This document shows, piece after piece, positions 1 to 14,300 of a stretch of 64,000 nucleotides of DNA (position 1 is the first letter of the stretch; the number at the start of each line of letters is the position of its first letter). Under the pieces are notes generated by a model. The model searched no databases and was not told the origin of the DNA. It saw nothing but the letters and a program-made list of their open reading frames with translations. A program made the position numbers and the translations under genes. Source of the DNA: Sipunculus nudus (taxonomy: Eukaryota > Annelida > Sipuncula > Golfingiida > Sipunculidae); NCBI GenBank assembly GCA_026874595.1, contig CM049307.1:51579370-51643369 (forward strand), given 5' to 3'.

Positions 1-146
1 AGATACCTATTATAAACAATTACAAAACATTAACCGTGACATGAGGAAAATGATCGCACACGCGACATTGTAAAAGATTGGGATATTTACTATTCTATAT
101 GCATGTACATTTAGTCGTGTTTAACTCTGGCTTTTTGTGCTTCCAG

Positions 147-195
147 TCCTTTTTATGGGACACAATCAATCCCAGTATGGATAGCTACTGCAGAG
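147..195 (+). CDS. possible upstream exon of the receptor phosphatase (tentative)
   Basis: A pyrimidine-rich acceptor ending TTCCAG is followed by 16 open codons and a GTAAAC donor. Read in phase 0 at the start, the exon leaves one base at its end, which fits the phase-1 EGF exon at 1248 and would give a ...YCRG/CPGGRFG junction. The exon is too short to show any domain. It could equally be chance. Confidence 0.22.
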
Positions 196-1247
196 GTAAA
201 CGTTCAGCGCATTTGCTTTGGTAAAAACTGGACTGCTGATTTATTACAAATATCGACGCATTACAAACCTCATTACACAAAAGAAAATATTAAGGTAACA
301 AAATCATATACATTTCAAAGGAAATTGTGAAAAATATATTCGTTAGAAACATGTACAGAGTTACGCTAAACAAATGGATGTATTTTTTTACATTATGCCA
401 TTATGCCGGCACTGGGAAAACCTGAATATGGGAGGAATTTGAAGCAGTAAAAATATTTGCTTTTCTCCTTTAGCGAAAGCTACAGGCACCTTATCCGCAG
501 GAAATCTTTGTTTGTGTTACAGCCCCTGAGGTGATGAGGTGACCTTGTAATATTTGGTCAGATTTGACCAAAGGGGTTCAGATCAAGATATTCCGGATTC
601 AGACTGAGGACATGCACAAACCTTTATATATTACGCATATAATACATTTGTGATGACTCTGTTGAACATACATTGTAACTTAAATTTTATGTTAAGTATG
701 CATGAAAAATTTGGCACTTAATCTCAAGAAAATGAGATAACTGTTCATTACATGGGCTCTTGTTACGGCCTTGCAAGGTCTTAGGCGTCGTCATGGGGAT
801 CTACGTTGGAACTATACCATCTATCGGGCGTTTTAGGTAATTTGCATAGATGCCCTTTTGAAATGGCATGCTAATCCCGTTTTTGTCGAATAAGAGGGGA
901 GACTCTCCCCCACAGGCGTCAGGACTATTCCTGAATGTAGACTGAATGTTCGGTCTACTTTAGCGATTGAAACGTGCGTGAACCTTGCTCTCCCATCTTC
1001 ATGCGAGCCAGGTCTCCTGCTCCGTTCATGGCTATAACAGGAAGAGGCGCTCTCCTTCTAAAGTTTGAAATAAAGTATGTATTATTAACTCCTACCATGT
1101 GTTGACATTATATGATTTTTTTGTGCCATCGCAGTATTAGGTACCTATTTAATGTTGTATTTAGTAATCTGTGGAATAATTCACCAGCTAAGAACTATCA
1201 CGCCACTACCAAAAACGTAGACTATAAATGTTATGTGTACCATCCAG
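196..1247. other. intron or upstream region, no gene recognised
   Basis: AT-rich sequence with one more GC-balanced patch (about 730-1060) that looks like a repeat but that I cannot place. The open frame 1112-1247 leading into the first clear EGF exon lacks cysteine spacing and hydrophobic signal features, and ends at a CATCCAG acceptor, so I treat it as intron. Confidence 0.5.
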
Positions 1248-1382
1248 GTTGTCCTGGAGGAAGATTCGGTGTAAACTGCAAGGATGAATGCCACTGTAAG
1301 GACGAGTCAAACAAATGTTCATCTGACAAAGGCAGGTGTGAAACGGGCTGTCATGAAAGGTTTCAGGGTGACGCGTGTCAGG
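1248..1382 (+). CDS. EGF-like exon 1 of receptor phosphatase
   Basis: The exon opens after CATCCAG and closes before GTGAGT, phase 1-1. It encodes a MEGF-type repeat starting CPGGRFGVNCKDECHC with eight cysteines and the typical GxC...G.C spacing. Phase-1 symmetry lets such exons duplicate without frame damage, which fits the repeats downstream. Confidence 0.85.
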
Positions 1383-3838
1383 GTGAGTGCGATTCTTTAT
1401 ATCTTCAAAGAAAATTAGATATATCCGAATATAATATAAAGTTCTAAAAAATAAACTTTAGGAAAAAAAAGTCATTCGTTTTAAAGGGATAACCGTACCT
1501 TTACTCTTCACTGAAATATCTTTTTAAACTTTTACGATCTTTCTTTCATGCATCATCGTCGAATGTAATCTAAAATCAATTCCAAAGTCGCTACGCTCTG
1601 AACACAGCGCATGATCTCTCAGTGGTCTTCCACTCACTAGCTGCGAGAATTTGAAGTTTTCTTCAGGCTTGGCAAGCTGACAGTCACCCAGTCAGTTCGT
1701 GTAAGAAAGGGTAAAATCTGATTGGCTCATCGAGTAAACAAAGTTTCCTGCGCCCTGCAGAGCTGGTAAAAGAAATCTGATTGGCTCAGCATGTAAACAC
1801 ATATGGCTTCGCCTATGCCAGTTAAGCTCGTGCGGCATTGCATTTGAAGAAATATGCAAACAGTGGGGGATAACTGACCTCAGGCCACACCAGCATGTTA
1901 GTATAGAGACTGTCCAGAAAGGGGACGATTGCATGGTGTGTATGGCAACGGGGCGGGGGGGGGGGGGGGTGGAAAAAAGTCTGTACTACAAGCACTTTCG
2001 ACCGCAGTGCAAAGCGACCGTCACCTCGAAGTACATTCGATTGTGCTGTGATACCTGCAATGTGACTGATTACATTTTCACGTAGGGAAAATTGATGGCC
2101 AAACCTGAGGGCAACCGCGGTTTCCTGCAGCGGTTAGTGTAGCGAATAGTTAAACTAGCGTAACCGCTGTTTATAGAGCGTACAAAGTCGCATGTTTTCT
2201 GATGGCATTATGAGGCGGAATGTTCAATTTTGGATAAAATTAGGAATAGGCTATAGGAGGAATTCACTATTTAAAACAACTGTTTACATTGAAACTACAA
2301 AAGCATGGATATCTCTTTAAAGGAATCATCATATTTGAAATTTTTCTTACATTTTTTATGGATCGAACAGATTTACATTATGTTTTTTAATTCATATTCC
2401 TATCACTAGATATAAAGCTTCAAACTATTTGTCGGGTGGCAAGGTATAATAATTTCACCTTGGTTTGACAGCAATTTCACACAAAAATTAACAGGTGCTT
2501 ATCAATGATTTAGGAAAAAAGAGGGGATTCCAACCCAGGAAGACTGTTGACAAAGCCTTAAACAGGTCCCTATTTCCGCAAAAGGGGGTCCAGGTGGCAA
2601 AATTGGTTTAAAAACCCTTAAAACGGGTTCCAGCATCTGAAAAAGTGTGTGCCGATCCGCTTCTGTTAGCAAACAAATTTCGTTGAAATTGTTGGATGCT
2701 TAGGGTAACATCGAAGAGACAATCTATTGCATGTGGGGGTAATCTGAATCATCTTAATATATGTTTAATTCAAACGATTCTTTTCCATTGTATGACCACT
2801 GTCATTATTACCGGTTGACTTTGAGAAATGGAATCACCATGACACGAGGCATACAAGAATACTGTCCGGCAAACTAGGAACACAAAAAAAATCATATCCT
2901 GGCGGGGTTATCCATATAGTTGTACGACAAAAGCTTCTAGTGATAAAATGGCCACTTTATCGTCATATTAAATTATTTCAGATCATAAAAGGCATATACG
3001 TTTATTATTTATCAGATTGCAAGGATGGTTATTTTGGATTGTACTGTAACGCCACATGTCGGTGTTATGACCATAGTGAAATCTGTGATAAAAGTACCGG
3101 CAGGTGTCAGCAAGGGTGTGCGGCAGGATGGGTAGGGGCGGACTGTCAAACAGGTGAGACGCGAGCAAACATATATTCGTTATTGATTTAAACAGCAACA
3201 GTAGTCTTCTACTTGAAAAATGAAAACCCTCTGAAACATGTTGTGCTAAACATGAAAAAACATAAAGGCTTATCAAAGATATATTTTTTTATTATAAACG
3301 ATTTTTACAACACTTATAATTGTGCATCACACTGAATTTGCAGAATGCGCAAACAGAACGTTTGGTCGTAATTGTGCCAATCAGTGCAACTGTTTGGATG
3401 AGCAGGAGGTGTGTAATACATCTAACGGCGCATGCGTAACCAGTGGTTGTGCGGCAGGCTGGTACGGACTGGGATGTCTAACTGGTAAATATATGTTCAC
3501 TTTAAAACTTATAAATTAAAGAGTTTAACAAACAATTTGTTGTGTAAAGTATCAAGATTTCCTTTATATGCATTTTAACATATCAGTCTCAGACTCGTAT
3601 AATATTACAGGTTCGACGTCACAGCTTGAAATAATTCGGCATAAAAAAAATTGACACGAGGCGATAACATATTTAAAAAGCCTCATAATAACATTGCACA
3701 GTAAAAGAGTTGCGCAAAATTTCAAAACACTGGTACACCACCAATAATCTTCAGAATCAGGGATTAGTGCATCAGTCCTGATAACTGAACCAAATGAGTC
3801 TAAATTCAGTCCCATAGAAACAGTGTTTAACCTGAATG

Positions 3839-3905
<67 letters not shown>

Positions 3906-6171
3906 ACCTTAAAAGAGGTTTAATGATAGTTAAAGGCCATCTTCGAAGATATTATCAACAGACTGATAATAAGATAGAAGAAATTATATTGTAATTTGCA
4001 TGCCCCATTTTAATGATATATTTCAGATAGACATGTCATAGGATTAGGTAGGTGTCACTACTGTTATGCTGTCTTCCATAGCATTTGTTGTTGTCCTTCA
4101 GAATGTAGCCCAGGATCCTATGGACCCTCATGCAGGAAAAACTGCTCGGCAAATTGTAAGAACCGAAAAGAATGTGACAGAATCAATGGTTTTTGTGTGT
4201 GCAAAGATGGATACCAGCCACATACCTGTGAAAAAAGTGAGTGTCATTGTTAAGCTAATTTATGCAGGGAACTCTGTAACCATCCTTTCCTAATTACTGA
4301 AAGTATGAACATTTCCCATAGCCTTGTAACCACCTCTGTTTAATATACTGTTAGGAAAATAACAAGTGAAATATAAAGATAGCACGTTTCTGTCATAAAC
4401 TAGGTTCGTGTTAATCCTAAATGGATCATGAAAGGCCCAGGTTTTACAGGATAAAACAGAGTTCTAATCATAGGCCGTTAAAACCCACGTTATATTTCAT
4501 ATTAAATAAGCCGCTATACAGATTGAAAATCTTAAATAATTCATGGAACAATAAATGATTGATTTCCTTGTATTATGCTAATTACCATGTGTATATGATA
4601 CAGAGTGCCGTCCTGGTACCTATGGTGTGAATTGTACATCGCTTTGCGACTCGGGATGTGACGGTCCATGTGATCACGTGGACGGAACGTGCAATTGCCG
4701 GTTCGGTTTCATGGGTTCTAGCTGCTCAGAAGGTTAATCTTAAAAAGCATGATACAAAGCGATTTAGTTTGTCTGTGGTAGAAATTAATCAGAAACAACC
4801 TGAGAACAAACGAAAATCTGTGTATGTAATATATATATGCAGTTATATTTGATTCAAAATTTACTCAATACCGTTTTTAGTGTTGACCTCAGTAAAAAGG
4901 GGTAAACAGTAAAACAAAGATGTAATAACGCCTTAGATAATGGGATATTCAGTGATTCAGAGAGAGAGAGAGAGAGAGAATTATCAACTTTCTTTAAATT
5001 TCATAATTTCACAGTGGCGAATTATCATCATTCTTTAAATTTAAGAATTTCACAGTGGCATTTACTATTTTGTCTACTTTATAACTTCCCTTTGTACTTT
5101 TGCATGTCTAAAAAAAACAAAGTTCGGCGAGGGGTACACCTCAACATTCTGCTATAAATAATGTCATTGCGACTTTTATTTCATTTTTACAGTATAAATT
5201 ATGTATGTTATACATATTTTCGGAATCAAGCATATTTGCCTTGACCTAAGGATCCATTTAAATGATTAAATTACAAAGGCAGCACTAGTTTCGAAGTTAG
5301 GGTTACGAATTTCACACGATAAAAACCGTTATGCAAATTGTCATATGTCGCTTTTTAAATCTTTTTACCATTATATAAAATTTAACTTTTGAGACCCTTT
5401 GCATGGTGCACTAAACATAGTGGTTATATTGCTGATAATGCTTGGACATGTTAGCATATTAGAAGTAACTGCATGAATAGTCAGCGTATGATGTATGCCT
5501 GTGCAAACAAATTGTGCTTCATATATGGTTTAGACACGCTCGATACGCATCTGCACTGGCACTTTATTGCAGCATGTCCTGGCGGGACCTACGGGTATAC
5601 TACTGTAATAAGACCTGTCCCACAAACTGTGCCAACAGAACATGTAATAAGGAGACAGGTTCTTGTATATGTAAAGACAGTTACAGTGGAACACTGTGTA
5701 CGGTATACTCGGGGCATGGTGAGCAACACAGAATATATCTTCCTTGAAAACATTAAAGTTTGCCATAAACTATTCCTTGCCCGGTGCCCATAATATTTTA
5801 TTGACAGTTGTGGTCTCAACGTACTGGGGCCATTCATATAGGTGTAGATGTTGCTTTACATTTGGACTTTAAAAAATTGCATTTATAATACACAGCACGC
5901 GGAGGTGAACGGGTAAAGCGATTAAATGTTTCATCATTATTTAATAGGATAAAGCAGCGATTACAGAAGACAGGTTTCAATCGATCATCCATTCTGTAAT
6001 AATATTACCTTCAGTTTGGGAGATATTTCACATTTATCAAAATCAACAGTTTAATCAGACCACGCCTGAGGAATTCCTAATTTTGGCCGAATAAATGTAG
6101 AGATAAAAGGCACTGTTTTTGAATTTACAATAAAGTAAATCACTCATTGCTTGAAGTAACAGATAATGCAT

Positions 6172-6226
<55 letters not shown>

Positions 6227-7891
6227 ATATATAAATTACCTTAATTGCGTTCGGATATTTTATTTTGTTCTGCTTACACTTTTTTCATTATCTGGAGCCT
6301 CCTGATCATGAAATGTTATTATGTGCAAAACTAGGAAGCTTGGATTAACATTAAACATGCTTCAAGTGCACTTAACACTTAATTGAACGTTGGTAACTAT
6401 AAAATAGCGATGGCTGAGATATATACAGTACAACGCCTGTATTACGGTGACCATCGGGACTGGATGAAAGTGGCCTTAATACAGGAATGGCCGTTATACA
6501 AGACTTGACCTGACCAGTATAGGGGGGGGGGGGTTAAAATGTAACACGAAACCGGGTTCAAATCTTTATTACAATAAAAAAAATAAACGTATATACAGAG
6601 TATTAGTATAATAACTGTTATCAATAAAAAAAATAAAATATTTACAATCACGTCAAAGTGATTGGGACAGAGTATGCGCAACATTTCCTACATGTAACAA
6701 TGTTTATTTTGCATTCAATATTATTAATGTAACAGTAAACAGTGCGATTTTTGTGCACTGTTTTCGTTTGATGTACGTGTTCACAGCGACATTAAAGAAA
6801 GTTTAAAGATCCACAGTTTGCCTAACGTTTTTCTGATGACATAATCATCGGGACCCGCTGGTTGTCATTCGTTAATTAAATGAAAAACACCCTGATTAAG
6901 ATCCAGCTCGCACGACTGATTCCCAAACACGCACGCAGGTGGGACACGCAGCGGACACTTGTGTAATAATATTGAGGTCAGAAGTGACCGCTCGATTTGT
7001 TGAGCCAAAGTCACGGAGTCACTGCCCCTGACCGTAATTGAGGCGTTTCCCGGCCTGCGGGACCGAGAGACCTGGCCGTAATACGGAATAGAGGAATGAC
7101 CGTAATTGACAACCAAATGATTATGAAATATAACGGTCGAAAATTCGGGACCGGAAAATCTGACCGAAATAGACGTATTGACCGTTATTGAGGCGTGGCC
7201 GTTAGCAGGCGTTCTACTGTATTAATTAAATGGCGTAATCTAGGCTGCTCTCTGGGCCCTGGAAGAATAAGCCTCCCATGCATTAAATTAACTCAGCTTT
7301 ATAACACTAACGACACTATGTCTATATATTACTTTATACTTCACACTTGAAACCTTGCGATGTGCATCATGTTCTCTTTTCAACATATCCGTTTAAAATT
7401 CGTTTTGAAAGATTCACCATAACATTTCTTTAGCGCGTTTCTGTACCGTAAATGTAAATATCTTTTAAGTTCTGAGTACATAAGCCGTGATTAATACACT
7501 TTGAAATATGAGTTTGTTAGCGGTACATCAGCTTGTCTGAGTGTACTCAACGTTTCCTTGAAACTTGCAGGCAACGTTGGTCAACTGGTGGGGCTGGTCG
7601 TAGGACTGTTGATTGCTGTTGCGCTCGTAATTGGAATAGTTGTTATTGTGGTTCTAAAAAAAAGGCAAGTGCCAAGTTTAGTCAGGATCATGAAATGCAT
7701 TCTTACGGAATTCCGTACTTTATTAATTTACGTAGTTTTATTTTTCAAAACTGCTCAAATCAAATTTTATATAAATGTATATATTTCTCTTTTTAGGAGA
7801 AACAGGGAACAGGATCACTATAAAAAACAAGGTACATTTTTACACTCTAAAATTAAGCACGACCTAACAAGATATAAAAGTATGGGATATT

Positions 7892-7942
<51 letters not shown>

Positions 7943-10900
7943 CAACAAGAAAGTTAAGATAAACAGTGACGCCTTTTAGATACACTAACTAGTTTATTAA
8001 TAAAACTAGTGTGGTAATAAACTAGTTAGTCTATCTAAAAGGCGTCACTGTTTATCCTAACTTTCGCTTCAACTACAGACTAACACGGCTATACCACTTA
8101 TTACTATATAACAACAAGTATATATACTTTATGTTCTCAATAACATGTTTTTGCAATTTATTTCCCAGATAGAGATAGTGTAAATACATGAACGGATTTG
8201 AAAATTGGTTTAACGGATCAACAGCTTCCCTTATCATCTTCCTATTTTTAAAATAAGAAATGATCAGTACTGATATCAAGACAAAGATGTGCAGGTCGAA
8301 CAGCTCGAACTTCCCTATGTATAAACATTAGATTATTTTTTTTACAGAGAGGCATATCTATTTTAATAGTATTGCCGTTGCAAATGGGGCAGACACAGGA
8401 GCATCATCGGGGTCCCCTAGTGCCGACGGAGAACCTGGTGAATCGCAGTACTACAACTTTGCCATTCAGTTTGATAAATCGAATATTCCTGTCGACCAAC
8501 TCCCAGATTATATCAAATATAAGACGGGAATGCAAGCAGGATTTGAAGAAGAGTACAAAGTATGTATAGTTATTAAATCTGAAACATCTATGATATAATT
8601 TATATATGTCTTTAAAATAACTATTTATTGATGCAAATATGCTTAAAATGAAGACCGATTTGTATTTAATATTAGATCCCTCACTTCTTTTTTACGAACC
8701 CCTTTCGGAGAGGGACCGATAATATAACACGTTCCCAACTCGATTTGTACTACAAAGTTAATTTTTAAGTATAAAACATCGAAAGTTATTGATGAGATAG
8801 GAAAAAAATTATATTTCTTCAAATGTATAATTTTGTTTTTAATCATATATACTTATTTCTGGGGCTTTTTAGAAAAGCTTGTTAGCATTTTATTGTTACA
8901 AGAAGAAAAGAAGAATAAACTAAACATGTAACAATAGTTACTAAGGAATTCCTGCAATTTCAGACTTTTTCAAAGGAACCTGCAGATGACTGCAGTATCG
9001 GCAAACGTCGCGGGAATCTACCAAAAAATCGGTTTAAGAACGTCGTCCCATGTAAGAAAAATGTACACTCAAGACATCGAAGATGGTTTAATATTATGTA
9101 GTATGGAGTTGGTTGAACGTTCGTTGTTATTATAAATATTATGACATTAAATTCATAGAATTCTTATGTTTTTTTAATGTTGTCTTTGTTTATTAGTATT
9201 AAATTTCCCTGAATTCCACTGAAACAAACATTATTACTCTCAGTGGAACCAGTATGTAGAGTAAAAGTTGAATATGTAAATTAACAAGTAATCTTTCCCT
9301 CTGGTATAACTTGCATCAGCTCAAACACTTTCTTTAATCCCTTTAAGTAAAATAATATGTATATTTTAACATTCTAGATGACAAAAATCGTGTTATCCTG
9401 GATTCAAAAAGTAACACCAACTCTTCAGATTACATCAATGCAAGTTACATTCCTGTGAGTATTTTTCCCTGAGTGTTGAGACACAAATATTTGTTAAACT
9501 TTTATATATGTATATGTTCATACTTTCTCAACGGTAAGACCATATTAAATTAAGATGGAAAGTGTTATACGTTAAATTAGTTCACCGATTCATTTGTAAG
9601 GACCATGTACTTAGGCAATGAATGATCTAAAGCATAATAATTGTTTAAATTACACGTTACGACGATAAGCTACAGGAAAACTTGAAGGACTTAATGTGTT
9701 CCTTTTAATAATACGTAAATATATTTCCGTATTTCGCCTAGGCAATGGAATCTTCCATGGACATTTTGTGCATAACTTCTGTACATTCAATCATGAAGTG
9801 TATTCCTTTATGAGAATGGGTTTAAAATAAATGTTTTAGGGTTACGAGAAATCTGACCGATTCATTGCCGCGCAAGGTATGTAATGCTTCATTCATTCAT
9901 TATTGCACCTTTATCATAATTATTAACCATCGTGTTTGATTCAGGGAACCCCTGGTAAATAAAAACACGACGTTTAAAGAAGGTAGGGAAGAACTGTCAT
10001 TTATAACAACAATGTTTGTACGAAAGAAAAAAAGTAACATATAAGCTATATTACTGGTTGTAACTCTGACAATCGAAACAAACTAACTTTCCTTCAAACA
10101 ATATTCGGTTATGTCCATGTGATTTTAAATCTTAAAGAAAATCTCTTGAGGCTGATAAAGTTGCAGCACGGATGGAACACTACAGAATGGATTGCCTTTT
10201 ATATATATAAAATAATTCTAACAATATATTGTACCTGCGGACTTGAGAGTAACATGTCTGACATTAGATGATACCATTATTTTCTGAAAAATGTTCATTT
10301 ACACATGTTTGCTGTTTTTATTAAAATACACTATTTCAAAAGTTTTTATATCATCATGTCTCGCCTGCCATGAGGAGGAAACATATAGTGTATAGTCTGT
10401 CGTCGTCGTCGGCGGCGGAGTCCGTAGTCGGCGTCGTCGTTGTTTGTGTCATTTCTTCTAAACGCGATAGAACGACGAACATTTTTGCATGTAACTTGCA
10501 CTTTAAGTTGATTCTACCAATATCTCGGACGAGTTCGGTAAACGGCGACTTTTACCTTCTCCATAAAGGTCGAATAGGCCGAAATCAAAATAATTTGTGA
10601 ACTCCATAACTTTTGAAGAAAACTAGGTTTTTTTTAAAAGTCCGGAAAATGATGACCTTTACCTGAAACTTAATGGTCAATTCAGAAATTAAAATTGAAT
10701 TTATTTGTGAACGCTATAAGTTTCAAACCACTCGATATGTTTTCATCTTATTTGACTCTTGAAATGTTTTTATCAAAACCTCGGGGTTGTTAATAACATT
10801 GACATTGACTCCATCTCCAAGGTCAAAATAGCCAGAATAGGAATTATTTGTGAATACTGTGACTTTTGAAGAAGTGCGTATTTTCTCCCCTCAAAGTTGG

Positions 10901-10986
10901 GGATAGAATTTCCTTATAGCGGGTAGAGATTTTCCTGTTTTTGCAATTAAAAAAATAACCTCATTCTAATAATTATTATTTTTATA

Positions 10987-11037
<51 letters not shown>

Positions 11038-11326
11038 AGGACCTGTAGATGGCGCTGTTGAGGATTTCTTGCAAATGCTTTGGGAGAACGACGTTCCTGT
11101 GGTTGTTATGGTAACAGCTCTGATGGAAGATACGAAGGTTGGTGCTTCATATTCATTAAGTCGCCTCAGTGCGAATTCAACATTTTACAGAAATTTGAAT
11201 ATACGATAGAACATAATAATAATAATAATAATGAATAGTACTTATATAGCGCTGAACTCCAAGATCAGACTCACAGCGCTTGCATTTTTACACATCAGTT
11301 ACACAATATATAAATATATAAGCACA

Positions 11327-11360
<34 letters not shown>

Positions 11361-14300
11361 CTCACCCACACACACCCGAGATTACATGTATGGTAAATGT
11401 TGCTAATTACAAAATGCCTGCAGAAATAGGTATGTTTTAAGATTTGTCTTAAAAGTATTAATAGTGGGAGATTTTCTAAGTTCAGCTGGAAGGGAATTCC
11501 AGATCTTAGGGGCAATATAACTGAAAGAACGTTCACCGACTTTCGTACGGCACTTAGGCAATATAAGAAGACTTTCGTTAGAAGAGCGTAGGGTGCGCAC
11601 CGGCCGATAAATACATAGTTTTGACGAAAGATATGGTGGCAGTGATCAATCAAAATATCTATAAACAAGGACTGCGAGTTTGTATTGTATCCGATGCTGA
11701 ACTGGCAGCCAGTGGAGTTCCTTAAGTAACGGCGTAACATGGTCCCTTTTTCGTTTTTTAAGAATGACACGGGCTGCATTATTTTGAAGCATTTGCAACC
11801 GTGAGATTTGTTCTAACGGTAAACCTACCAAAATTGAATTACAATGATCAAGGCGTGATGTAATAGTAGCACAGACTAGCCTAGCACAAACGCTGGAGGT
11901 TAGGAAACGCCGGATGGAAGCAATACGTCGGAGTTCGAGAAAAACTGCACGACACACGCTATTAATATGATCATGCATGGAAAGTGTTCGATCAATTTTC
12001 ACACCGAGGTATTTCACAGAAGTCTGGAAAGTGACATTACTACCACAAAGGCTAAGGGGGGCGTTGCTAATCATCTGAAGACAGGAGTGAGAGCCAACTG
12101 GCATAACTTCGGTCTTATCAGTATTCCGTTTAAGTTTGTTGCTGGTCATCCAAGAGAGGACATCTTCAATACAATTCTGTATACTCAACTGTACAGAACT
12201 AAATTGGTCCGGTTCGTTACTTTTAGATAGCTCGGTGTCATCCGCATACTTATGAAAAACACAATTATGAGCAGTTATAATATCAGACAAAGGTTGTGAA
12301 TATAAAGTGAAAAGTACCCCAACACGGAACCCTGGGGGACACCGTACAATAGAGAGCATGGGTCAGACAATCTACCATCAACAATAACAGCTTGGGAGCG
12401 GTTTCTCAGATATGAGGAAAACCATGAAAGTACTGTGTCATGTATACCAAATGTCAGTTGAAGTCTTTTAAGCAATATTGAATGATCTAGCGTGTCAAAC
12501 GCCGCGCTTAGGTCTAACAAAGCTATCAGAGAAACGTGTTTCTTGTCTGTCGCCGCAAGAAGACCATCCAAAACACTTAACACAGCGGTCTCTGTGCTGT
12601 GATGCCTTCTGTAAGCCGATTGATGGATTTCAATTAAATTATTGTTATGAAGATGACATTGTAACTGCTTTAGAACAATCTTTTCAAGGATTTTTGAAAC
12701 AAATGGAAGGTTAGAGACTGGCCTATAATTTTTTAAATCATTCGGATCTAACCCTTGCTTTTTCAACAGTGGAGTCACTACAGCGTGTTTAAATTGAGAC
12801 GGAACTGAACCTGTAGAGAGAGACATGTTAACAATTGAAGTAATCAGTGGAACAATATCATTAATGCACTGCTTCAAAAGAGCCGTGGGCATTGGGTCGA
12901 GTGTAGAGCTTTTGGTTGGCGACGCAATTATGATGCTAATGATATCCTGATCAGTTACTGGGGCAAAACAGGACAATGAGGGGCCATCGTAAACATTAAA
13001 TTTAGGGGGCGAACATGCAACAGAGTCAAGTTCAAGACGAATGCGTTCAATCTTCGCCGAGAAATAATCACAAAAGCTATTTGGGAGGTCACAGGGAGGC
13101 AGATGAGTTGGAAGACGTGTCGTTCGAGACTTCCCCAAAAGTTCACTGGTAACAGAGAACAGCTTCCTGGATGAAGAACTTGTGGAAATCATGTCCATGT
13201 AGAACTTGCTCTTCGTACAATGAATTACAGCTTTCACCGCAGCCCTTTCACTGACGAAAATTTCTCTATGGACAGACAGACCGGTCCTTCTCCATCGTCT
13301 TTCAGCTCTCCTCCTTTTACGACGGGCCATTCTGACGTCGTCAGTCAACCAGGGGGCCGAAGGTCTGTCTCTGACCAGTCTGGTCACAGCCGGTGCGTGC
13401 CGGTCCAGGATATCCTTCAGGCCGACATTAAACTTGTCGACAAACATGTCCAGGTCGGCAACAGACACCCTGTCCGTTCTGACAGATCTAGTCATCATCT
13501 GTATATCAGACCGGAAATCAGGTAGTGAAATCGCGCGGATATTCCTCGAAGTCACGGGTCTTTTCCTTGGACGTGGTTTCGCGAAGGATAACATGCAGAT
13601 AATGACTTTGTGATCAGACAAGTCGGCGCAGTCATAGACTCCCTCCAGGGACAACATGCTTGAGCCACTGGGTACAACCACCCAGTCGAGGATATGTCCG
13701 TGTTTATGTGTCGACAAATCGACCAACTGAGTGAGGCTGTGATCGCTCAGCATGGTTTTCAGACGATTTACCTGCTGATCAGAACAAGCGTCGAAGTGGA
13801 AATTGAAGAGCTCCTAGAAGAGCAAAATTTAAAGGTGAACTGGCATATCTAGACAGCAGCTCAGGGAACTCCTTGAAAAACTCCGAATTTGTAAGTTTAT
13901 TGCGCCTACTTGGCGGAGGCCTATACATACATACAAGTGTTATTGGTACTTGGTCCACAGAAACCTTTAGTTCAACCGCCTCAAAGGTTGTCGAATCGAG
14001 GGGCGTAAACGAGGTATTAGCAGATAAGGAAGACTTTATAGCAACACCGATGCCTCCTCCCTTGGATCCAGTACGTGGGAACGAATGGAAGGTGTATCCC
14101 GTCAGGGTCAGGGCAGCAATACATGCTTCATCCCCTTGGGGGTAAAGCCACGTTTCGGTCAGAAGTACAATGTCCGCACCATAATCAATAATAAGTTCAT
14201 GAATTTCAGTTGTTTTCTGGCGAACAGATCGGGTATTTAAGCAAAATACTTTTACGTTTTTATTCTTACTTGCTCGTTTGCGAATGCCACCACGTCGTTT

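Noticed and set aside
1692-1934. 80-codon minus-strand frame
   Set aside because: Overlaps a short tandem duplication in an intron; no family features or splice context.
10370-10600. 76-codon frame with Ser/Val-rich start
   Set aside because: Low-complexity GTC/CGG repeat inside an intron.
13220-14145. Plus-strand frames opposite the LINE
   Set aside because: Shadows of the minus-strand endonuclease and reverse transcriptase.
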